Shown here: positions 1-5,357 of the stretch, one piece after another
Layout of the letters: every line of letters starts with the position of its first letter
Position numbering within the stretch: the first letter of the stretch is position 1
Program-made: the position numbers and the translations under genes
Assembly (NCBI GenBank): GCA_900762125.1
Contig: CAAFFL010000122.1
Location: forward strand, 1 to 11,395
DNA length: 11,395 bases
Source of the DNA: an uncultured Prevotella sp.
GTDB lineage: Bacteria; Bacteroidota; Bacteroidia; Bacteroidales; Bacteroidaceae
Direction of reading: 5' to 3'
Notes under the pieces: generated by a model
What the model saw: only the letters and a program-made list of their open reading frames with translations
Told to the model about the DNA's origin: nothing
Databases searched by the model: none

Positions 1-746
1 ACTTCATTTGGATAATTCTTGGTAATGCGTATGCAATATTCATCGTCCGCCGTTTGCTCGCGATAAAAGCGCAACTCGTCGCCAAAATGGCTCTCAGCGA
101 CGTACGCAATCTCGAAGCGCCGAATGTGGTGATCGTGATACCAATCCTTGGGGAAGATGTCCAGCACATGCTCAATGTACTTGATGCTGTTCACATGTCC
201 ATTGATGTCAATGTCACTGTATTGGGGAACGACCGTCCGGACATATTCGGCATCAGACGATATCTTCACACGCCCCGGCTTGTCCATTGGGCACGGCTTG
301 TCCTTCTCCACCCAGTTGGCTATCTCGCCATCGTTGACACTGAGGATATCCACTGGCTGACGGGTATCGGTATCGATCATCGCCCACACACTCCGACCGT
401 AGGCATACGCCTTGCTATTGTCGGGCGCGGTGACAACGAAATTTCGGTTGGTGAAATAGCGCATCACGTTTTCCACCCATGTCTCAATGGCAAGCTTATC
501 GTAGGCCTTGGGCATCTCAACAATGTCAATAGCGAGACGCGAGAGCACCCATGTCTTCTTGATGCTTTGCAAACGAGCCACGCCATAGCCACGGTCGTGA
601 CTATGGAAGTCGGCAGCATTGAGCATAACGTTGCCCAGATGCCCCATCATCAAGTGCTGGGAAAAGTCGCAATGGAAGGGCTCCGTGAGAAACTCGTAAC
701 GTCCCACCTTCGACAATTCAGAATTCACAATCTGTTCTGAATTCAT
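1..746 (-). CDS. Acyl-ACP thioesterase (FatA/FatB-like double hotdog), C-terminus cut by window edge
   Basis: Hydrolyses acyl-ACP to free fatty acid and ACP in the cytoplasm. The visible part is 248 codons running off the left edge; by comparison with the family only about ten residues should be missing. Two hotdog domains fit: residues about 12-135 (WVLSRLAI at 66-73, TWVENVMRYFTNRNF at 89-103) and about 155 to the end. The second carries DINGHVNSIKYI (180-191), matching the catalytic Asp-x-Asn-x-His-Val-Asn motif of plant and bacterial acyl-ACP thioesterases (D180, N182, H184). The later segment FEIAYVAES (211-219) has no Cys where plant enzymes have one. The ATG lies 2 nt after the ilvN stop, so translation is probably coupled. 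Codons 2-10 form half of an inverted repeat (see that entry), and the conserved protein seems to begin near KVGRYEF (13-19), so the first ten residues may be dispensable. Family call is firm; acyl specificity is unknown. Confidence 0.9.
   Translation of the reverse strand, partial: MNSEQIVNSELSKVGRYEFLTEPFHCDFSQHLMMGHLGNVMLNAADFHSHDRGYGVARLQSIKKTWVLSRLAIDIVEMPKAYDKLAIETWVENVMRYFTNRNFVVTAPDNSKAYAYGRSVWAMIDTDTRQPVDILSVNDGEIANWVEKDKPCPMDKPGRVKISSDAEYVRTVVPQYSDIDINGHVNSIKYIEHVLDIFPKDWYHDHHIRRFEIAYVAESHFGDELRFYREQTADDEYCIRITKNYPNE
715..743 (-). repeat. 9-bp inverted repeat over the first codons of the thioesterase gene
   Basis: On the plus strand aattcagaa (715-723) and ttctgaatt (735-743) are perfect reverse complements with an 11-nt spacer. 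In the mRNA the stem begins directly after the ATG and covers codons 2-10. It encodes a repeated Asn-Ser-Glu (residues 2-4 and 8-10), so the start of the protein is repeat sequence. The hairpin is AT-rich and weak. It could damp initiation or simply be an intergenic repeat captured into the reading frame. Confidence 0.7.
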
Positions 747-748
747 AA

Positions 749-1276
749 TTAGCTATTCTCGTTCAGATAATCACTCACCGGCTCCTCAAAGCTGCGCGTG
801 ACGGCGATGCGTCCCGAGCGCGTGTACTGCAGAAGGCAATTGTAGCTATTGAGCTTGTCGTAAAGGTCAGCGATATCGGCTGTCAGTCCGGCAAGGAGCA
901 CAGTAGCATAGGTGGGGTTCACCTCCATCATGCGTGCGTCGTGCTGGCGAATGGTACGCGACACCTCAGGGTTGTCGAGCAGCACTGGCGTTGAAATTTT
1001 GTAGAGCGCCACCTCGTGGATGAAGAGCTGGTCGTCAGTGTAATAGCTAGCCTTGACGACGTCAATCTTCTTCTCAATCTGCTTGGTGATCTTCACGATC
1101 TCCTCCGGATCGCTCCAGCACGTGATGGTGTACTTATGGATACCCTCGATGCTGGAAGCCGAGATGTTGATGCTCTCAATGTTGACCTGCCGGCGGGTGA
1201 ACACCTCCGCGATGACGCCGAGGATACCCGCCACATTCTCACTATATACTAATAAGGTATAAAACTTCTTCTCCAT
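749..1276 (-). CDS. ilvN: Acetolactate synthase, regulatory (small) subunit
   Basis: Regulatory subunit of acetohydroxyacid synthase: it activates IlvB and normally confers feedback inhibition by valine or other branched-chain amino acids. The product is 175 aa, within the family's usual 160-190. An N-terminal ACT domain (about 3-80) is recognisable: YTLLVYSENVAGILGVIAEV at 6-25, then RRQVNIESINIS, the Asn-Ile-Glu-Ser signature of the first strand-helix unit. The C-terminal half (about 85-160) is the second ACT-like domain of IlvN/IlvH proteins. The ATG at 1276 comes 6 nt after the ilvB stop, and the stop sits 2 nt before the thioesterase ATG, so the gene is tightly packed in the ilv operon. 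ilvN rather than ilvH is chosen by convention; the sequence does not separate them. Confidence 0.95.
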   Translation of the reverse strand: MEKKFYTLLVYSENVAGILGVIAEVFTRRQVNIESINISASSIEGIHKYTITCWSDPEEIVKITKQIEKKIDVVKASYYTDDQLFIHEVALYKISTPVLLDNPEVSRTIRQHDARMMEVNPTYATVLLAGLTADIADLYDKLNSYNCLLQYTRSGRIAVTRSFEEPVSDYLNENS

Positions 1277-1282
1277 CTTCGC

Positions 1283-3052
1283 TTAAATATCCAAGTGCAA
1301 GTTCATTTCATCAATTGCCGTACCAGGCTTCACCATCGGCGTGACATTCTCCTCTTCCTTCACGGCACACTCCAGCAGATAAGGACCATCCGTCGTGAGC
1401 ATCTTCTCGATCTTTGCCTTGAGGTCCTTGCGGTCAGTGACCACGTCGTACGGAATGTTGTATCCTTGTGCGATCTCCTCATAGTGAGGGTTCATCATGC
1501 GCGTGAACGAACGGCGGTGGTTGAACATCAGATCCTGCCACTGGCGCACATTGCCCAGATAGTTGTTGTTGAGCAGCACCATCTTCACCGGTGAACGATG
1601 CTCCATGATCGTGCCGAGCTCCTCGATACACATCTGGAAGCCGCCATCACCCGTGAAGAGCACCACGGTGCGGTCAGGAGCACCGTAAGTAGCACCAATG
1701 GCTGCGGGCAGACCGAAGCCCATCGTGCCGGCACCACCACTGGTGACGATGCTGCGGTCGTGATGGAACTTATAGTAGCGAGATGAGAACATCTGGTTCA
1801 GACCGACATCATTCGTCATCACAGCCTCACCCTTCGTAGCCTCCGAGACGGCGTTCACCACCTCTCCCATGAGCAGCGGCCCACTGGTGGGATGGATGCT
1901 GGGCTCGATGACCTCGCGCGTTTCCTCATCCTGGTATTTCTTAAACGAGTCGCGCCACTCACGGTGCTCGGCTTTATCCAGCAGTGCGGTGATGGCTGGC
2001 AAGCTCTCCTTGCAGTTGGCCACCACGGCGACATCCGTCTTCACATTCTTGTCAATCTCCGCGTTGTCGATGTCGAGTTGGATGACCTTTGCCTGCTTGG
2101 CATAACGGTCGAGGCGACCTGTGACACGGTCGCTGAAACGCATACCGATGGCAATGAGCACGTCACACTCCTGCTGCTTGATGTTGGGCGCATAGTTGCC
2201 GTGCATACCCAGCATACCCATGTTCAGCGGATGACCATCGGGCAGCGCCGAGAGGCCGAGCAGCGTGCGTGCGGCAGGGATGTCGGCCTTCTCCAGGAAG
2301 TCCACCAACTCATCATTGGCATCGCCGAGCTCCACGCCATGACCGACAAGCGCGAAGGGTTTCTTGGCATTGTTAATCAAGTCGGCAGCAGCTTTCACGG
2401 CATCCATATTCAACTTCGGATAAGGGATATACGAGCGCACCTTGTCGCACTTGCCCGGCATCCACTTGGCCTTGCCCACCTGTGCATTCTTCGGGAAGTC
2501 GAGCACCACAGGACCGGGGCGACCCGAGCGCGCAATGTAGAACGCACGGTTCACCGCCCATGCCACATCCTCCGGCCGGCGGATCTGATAGGCCCACTTC
2601 GAGATAGGCTGTGCCATGGCCACGAGGTCTACCTCCTGAAAGGCGTCCGTACCGAGCGCTTTCAGCCCCACCTGTCCTGCGATGACGACGATAGGCACCG
2701 AGTCCATCATCGCATCTGCGACACCCGTCAGCGTATTGGTGGCACCAGGACCAGATGTGACGATACACACGCCAACATCCTGACTGACACGGGCATAGCC
2801 CTCCGCAGCGTGTGCGGCGCCTTGCTCGTGACGCACGAGGACGTGCTCAAACCAAGGGTCTTTCTTATGGGTATAGGTATAGAGTGCGTCGAAGACGGGC
2901 ATGATAGCGCCGCCAGGGTAGCCGAAGATGGTGCGCACATTCTCCTGATAGAGCGCACGCATGAGGATCTCTGCCCCCGAGCATTCCTCGCCGATGTGTA
3001 TGCCCTCCCAGGGCGCTTCCGGCTCGCGGCGTACGTTGTTGTTGTTATCCAT
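1283..3052 (-). CDS. ilvB: Acetolactate synthase, catalytic (large) subunit
   Basis: Thiamine-diphosphate enzyme that condenses two pyruvates, or pyruvate with 2-ketobutyrate, to acetolactate or acetohydroxybutyrate, the first common step to Val, Leu and Ile. The product is 589 aa, full family length. Domains in order: ThDP pyrimidine-binding domain about 22-190 with the activating glutamate in RHEQGAAHAAEGYAR (E76); central FAD-binding-type domain about 215-350; ThDP pyrophosphate-binding domain about 390-560 with the metal motif GDGGF (468-472) through NNNYLGNVRQW (495-505). The position of the plant herbicide-site proline (after GQV) is Gly129 here, and small residues are usual there in bacteria. 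The N-terminus, MDNNNNVRRE, is a short Asn-rich tail of no known role. Start is the ATG at 3052, 76 nt after ilvD; that gap is mostly a 40-bp tandem duplication. An AAGGA lies only 2 nt from the ATG, too close for a normal Shine-Dalgarno site. Confidence 0.97.
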   Translation of the reverse strand: MDNNNNVRREPEAPWEGIHIGEECSGAEILMRALYQENVRTIFGYPGGAIMPVFDALYTYTHKKDPWFEHVLVRHEQGAAHAAEGYARVSQDVGVCIVTSGPGATNTLTGVADAMMDSVPIVVIAGQVGLKALGTDAFQEVDLVAMAQPISKWAYQIRRPEDVAWAVNRAFYIARSGRPGPVVLDFPKNAQVGKAKWMPGKCDKVRSYIPYPKLNMDAVKAAADLINNAKKPFALVGHGVELGDANDELVDFLEKADIPAARTLLGLSALPDGHPLNMGMLGMHGNYAPNIKQQECDVLIAIGMRFSDRVTGRLDRYAKQAKVIQLDIDNAEIDKNVKTDVAVVANCKESLPAITALLDKAEHREWRDSFKKYQDEETREVIEPSIHPTSGPLLMGEVVNAVSEATKGEAVMTNDVGLNQMFSSRYYKFHHDRSIVTSGGAGTMGFGLPAAIGATYGAPDRTVVLFTGDGGFQMCIEELGTIMEHRSPVKMVLLNNNYLGNVRQWQDLMFNHRRSFTRMMNPHYEEIAQGYNIPYDVVTDRKDLKAKIEKMLTTDGPYLLECAVKEEENVTPMVKPGTAIDEMNLHLDI

Positions 3053-3053
3053 T

Positions 3054-3133
3054 ATCCTTAATGTTAGATGTTAGAATGTTAGAAAACTCTAGTATCCTTA
3101 ATGTTAGATGTTAGAATGTTAGGAAACTCTAGT
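3054..3133. repeat. Two adjacent 40-bp direct repeats in the ilvD-ilvB gap
   Basis: Copy 1 (3054-3093) and copy 2 (3094-3133) are identical except for one base (A at 3083, G at 3123). Copy 2 contains the TAG stop of ilvD (3129-3131) and copy 1 carries the same triplet in the gap, so the duplicated unit includes the end of ilvD. Each copy holds three atgttag heptamers on the plus strand (CTAACAT on the coding strand). A single copy would leave a 36-nt gap instead of 76. No hairpin or terminator is evident, so the operon should be read through. Confidence 0.95.
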
Positions 3134-4931
3134 CGATGATGCGGACGCCGCCGAGGTCAGCTGATGCGACGCTCTGTGCGTAAGCCTTCAATGCCTTGCT
3201 CACCACGCGGTTGCGTCGCAGCGGCTGCTGAGGTCTTGCGGCAAGCTCCTCGTCGGAGAGGTGAGCACAGATACGGCGATTCGGGATGTCAATCTCGATG
3301 ATGTCGCCGTCCTTGATCTTACCGATGTTACCGCCAGCGGCAGCCTCCGGTGAGATGTGTCCGATGCTCAGACCACTCGTACCACCCGAGAAGCGGCCGT
3401 CGGTGATCAGCGCGCACTGCTTGCCCAAGTGGCGGCTCTTAATATAAGATGTGGGATAGAGCATCTCCTGCATGCCCGGGCCACCCTTCGGGCCCTCGTG
3501 GGTGATGACGACGCAGTCGCCTGCGTTCACCTTTCCGCTGAGGATACCCTCGCAGGCATCTTCCTGAGAGTCGAAGACCACAGCGGGACCCTCGAAGTGC
3601 CAGAGACTCTCATCGACACCAGCCGTCTTCACCACGCAGCCCTTCTGGGCGATGTTGCCAAAGAGCACGGCCAGACCGCCATCCTTCGTGTAGGCATGCT
3701 GCAGGTCACGGATGCAACCATTCTCGCGGTCTTTGTCCAGGCTCTCCCACTGCGCGTCCTGTGAGCCCATCACGGTGGAGAACTTCCGTCCGGGAGCGCT
3801 GTGATAGATACGGTCTGCCTCAGGATCAACGGATGCGCCAGTAATATCGTATTTCTTCATCGCCTCGCCGAGCGTCATACCGTCGACGCGCTTCACGTCA
3901 CCACGAATCAGTCCACCCTTGTTCAGTTCGCCAAGGATGCCAAGGATGCCACCGGCGCGGTTGCACTCTTGGACACTGTATTTCTGTGTGTTTGGCGCCA
4001 GCTTGCAGATGCAGGGCACCTTACGGCTGAGCTGGTCGATGTCCTCCATCTTGAAGTCTACCCCACCCTCCTGAGCGACAGCGAGCAGGTGGAGCACGGT
4101 GTTCGTCGAACCACCCATGGCGATGTCGAGTGTCATGGCGTTGAGGAATGCGTCACGGGTAGCGATGCTCCGCGGCAGCACACTCTCGTCACCATCCTGG
4201 TAGTAGGCGTAGGCGTTCTTCACGATCTGCCGAGCGGCAGCCTTGAAGAGCTCGATGCGGTTCTTGTGCGTGGCGAGGATCGTGCCGTTGCCGGGCAGTG
4301 CCAGACCGATGGCCTCGGTGAGGGAGTTCATGGAGTTGGCGGTGAACATACCCGAGCAGCAACCGCAGCCAGGGCAAGCGCAGTTCTCAATCTTCTCCAG
4401 ATCCTCGTCGCTGACCGTCTCGTCGCCGCCATTGATCATCGCGGTGATGAGGTCAGCATTCTCACCCTTCCATCGTCCGGCCTCCATTGGGCCACCGGAA
4501 CAGAACACGGCCGGGATGTTGAGACGCATGGCCGCCATGAGCATGCCCGGCGTAACCTTGTCACAATTGGAGATGCAGATCATCGCGTCAGCCTTGTGGG
4601 CATTGACCATATACTCCACCGAATCGGCGATGAGGTCACGCGAGGGCAGCGAATAGAGCATGCCGTCGTGGCCCATGGCGATACCGTCGTCGATGGCGAT
4701 GGTGTCAAACTCTGCGGCATAACAGCCCATGGCTTCTATCTCTTTCTTCACCAGCTGACCGATCTCGTGCAGGTGGGTATGTCCGGGGACGAACTGTGTG
4801 AACGAGTTCACGATGGCGATGATGGGCTTCCCCATCTGCTCATGTTTCATACCTGCTGCTACCCAGAGCGCACGTGCTCCGGCCATTCTTCTGCCCTCTG
4901 TACAGACGGCACTTCTCAACTGATGCTTCAT
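3129..4931 (-). CDS. ilvD: Dihydroxyacid dehydratase (E. coli-type, iron-sulfur)
   Basis: Dehydrates 2,3-dihydroxyisovalerate and 2,3-dihydroxy-3-methylvalerate to the 2-keto acids that precede Val/Leu and Ile. From the chosen start the product is 600 aa (E. coli about 616). Motifs: FTQFVPGHTHLHEIG (44-58), the Mg site AIDDGIAMGHDGM (79-91), SNCDK (121-125) with a cluster Cys and the Lys next to the metal, CPGCGCCSGMFTANSM (186-201) with the second cluster Cys, and GPKGGPGMQEMLYPTS (480-495). The first region has VPGH rather than a Cys, which matches the E. coli [4Fe-4S] class and not the plant-type [2Fe-2S] class; this subclass call is from memory of the family. The frame is open up to 5006, but that ATG lies upstream of the promoter and the ATG at 4961 sits at the expected transcription start. 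MKHQLRS at 4931 matches how homologues begin. First gene of the ilv unit. Confidence 0.96.
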   Translation of the reverse strand: MKHQLRSAVCTEGRRMAGARALWVAAGMKHEQMGKPIIAIVNSFTQFVPGHTHLHEIGQLVKKEIEAMGCYAAEFDTIAIDDGIAMGHDGMLYSLPSRDLIADSVEYMVNAHKADAMICISNCDKVTPGMLMAAMRLNIPAVFCSGGPMEAGRWKGENADLITAMINGGDETVSDEDLEKIENCACPGCGCCSGMFTANSMNSLTEAIGLALPGNGTILATHKNRIELFKAAARQIVKNAYAYYQDGDESVLPRSIATRDAFLNAMTLDIAMGGSTNTVLHLLAVAQEGGVDFKMEDIDQLSRKVPCICKLAPNTQKYSVQECNRAGGILGILGELNKGGLIRGDVKRVDGMTLGEAMKKYDITGASVDPEADRIYHSAPGRKFSTVMGSQDAQWESLDKDRENGCIRDLQHAYTKDGGLAVLFGNIAQKGCVVKTAGVDESLWHFEGPAVVFDSQEDACEGILSGKVNAGDCVVITHEGPKGGPGMQEMLYPTSYIKSRHLGKQCALITDGRFSGGTSGLSIGHISPEAAAGGNIGKIKDGDIIEIDIPNRRICAHLSDEELAARPQQPLRRNRVVSKALKAYAQSVASADLGGVRIID

Positions 4932-4962
4932 AATCGTATAATAGCTATTTCTAAATTTCATG

Positions 4963-4993
4963 CAAAGATAGTAGTTTTCGGGTACATAGCCAA
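4963..4993 (-). promoter_or_regulatory. Bacteroidota-type promoter of ilvD
   Basis: On the coding strand a -33 box TTGG (4993-4990; consensus TTTG) and a -7 box TATCTTTG (4970-4963; consensus TAnnTTTG) are separated by exactly 19 bp, the preferred spacing of the major Bacteroidota sigma factor. Transcription should start near 4955-4959, giving a leader of about 25 nt before the ATG at 4931. This rules out the ATG at 5006 and makes the one at 4961 unlikely. Confidence 0.75.
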
Positions 4994-5069
4994 CGAATCG
5001 ACGCATAAAATCAACAAACGCTTGCGAAATTGCAACCTACAACAAGCAAAATGTTATAGATTAACAGTG

Positions 5070-5116
5070 CCGTTCGTATATTTCGGCAAGTTAAACTTGC
5101 CGATTTATATAAACGG
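5070..5116. repeat. 47-bp imperfect palindrome between terminator and ilvD promoter
   Basis: Arms 5070-5092 and 5094-5116 match at 19 of 23 positions around one central base (5093). The core is a perfect 9+1+9 palindrome, cggcaagtt-a-aacttgccg (5084-5102), and the outer ccgtt/aacgg ends also pair. No T-run follows on the coding strand, so it is not a terminator. It may be a binding site for a dimeric regulator or an RNA hairpin. It lies about 75 bp upstream of the ilvD -33 box. Confidence 0.75.
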
Positions 5117-5123
5117 TACGCAT

Positions 5124-5156
5124 AAAAAAAGCCACCCTTCCGGAAGGAAGGATGGC
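5124..5156 (-). terminator. Second intrinsic terminator, between the arabinofuranosidase gene and ilvD
   Basis: On the coding strand an 11-bp stem (5156-5146 with 5141-5131, all paired with one G-U) has a TTCC loop and is followed at once by seven T (5130-5124). It lies about 200 bp beyond the arabinofuranosidase gene's own terminator, so it should end a different transcript or act as a back-up. The opposite strand has no T-run, so it works in one direction. Confidence 0.88.
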
Positions 5157-5325
5157 CATAGGCTTTAAACTGATGTTCGTTGATTATCATGAGCATCTGA
5201 CGTATGGAGCGGAAGCCTGTGTCCACGTTAGCGTAAAAGAGACAGCTCTGTCGGATGACGAGTTCAGCGAATCGATATCGCTCAACAGGCTCGACAGTAA
5301 TCAGAAGAAAAGAACATTTAAAAAG
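5124..5325 (-). ncRNA. Candidate small RNA between two terminators
   Basis: About 170 bp lie between two minus-strand terminators, and the downstream one ends this stretch cleanly. Several stems can form: AGCGA/TCGCT (5266-5270 with 5278-5282), GACA/TGTC (5241-5244 with 5249-5252), and a longer-range 7-bp pairing of acaggct (5285-5291) with agcctgt (5214-5220) that would enclose them. I see no good TAnnTTTG promoter directly upstream, so the 5' end is unknown. It could be an independent RNA, a 3' product of read-through from the arabinofuranosidase gene, or leftover sequence. I do not recognise a named RNA family. Confidence 0.35.
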
Positions 5326-5326
5326 A

Positions 5327-5354
5327 AAAAAGGGGGCAAATCCGCCCCCTTTTT
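5327..5354 (-). terminator. Intrinsic terminator of the arabinofuranosidase gene
   Basis: Perfect 11-bp stem (aaaaagggggc at 5327-5337 with its complement at 5344-5354) and a 6-nt loop, three bases after the stop codon. On the coding strand five G-C pairs lead into T-rich sequence interrupted by one C. The plus strand also has five T after the GC stem, so it could stop transcription from either side. Confidence 0.9.
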
Positions 5355-5357
5355 CCA

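Larger units (their letters stand above)
4932..5357 (-). other. 426-bp gap upstream of ilvD without a supported protein gene
   Basis: In transcription order it holds the arabinofuranosidase terminator (5327-5354), about 170 bp of structured sequence, a second terminator (5124-5156), a 47-bp imperfect palindrome (5070-5116), an AT-rich stretch, the ilvD promoter (4963-4993) and a short leader with the 10-bp palindrome aatagctatt (4940-4949). A minus-strand frame stays open through most of it, but it passes through both terminator hairpins and the palindrome and matches nothing I recognise. A plus-strand frame from 5152 also runs through the GC-rich terminator. I do not call either as a gene. 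Confidence 0.7.

Noticed and set aside
3050..3060. AAGGA before the ilvB ATG as a Shine-Dalgarno site
   Set aside because: Only 2 nt separate it from the ATG, it is part of the 40-bp repeat, and other genes here lack such sites.
1892..3061. Long plus-strand open frame (389 codons) opposite ilvB, and similar long plus-strand frames opposite ilvD, the arabinofuranosidase gene, folD and ffh
   Set aside because: They are antisense to strongly recognisable genes, rich in His, Arg, Val and Leu as expected from reverse complements of GC-biased third codon positions, and show no domain I recognise.
3054..3133. CRISPR-like repeat or mobile-element ends
   Set aside because: Only two copies, directly adjacent with no spacer, no cas gene, transposase or integrase, and no target-site duplication.
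4932..5006. Longer IlvD start at the ATG at 5006, or at 4961
   Set aside because: The first is upstream of the promoter, the second sits at the expected transcription start, and homologues begin with MKHQLRS.
5038..5070. Run of Ala-Leu-Leu-Ile-Tyr-Asn-Ile-Leu-Leu-Val-Val codons upstream of ilvD, suggesting a branched-chain leader peptide for attenuation
   Set aside because: No start codon precedes it in a plausible leader, it lies upstream of the ilvD promoter, and no terminator follows it before ilvD. It would be worth reviving only if transcripts start near 5100-5330 and read into ilvD.
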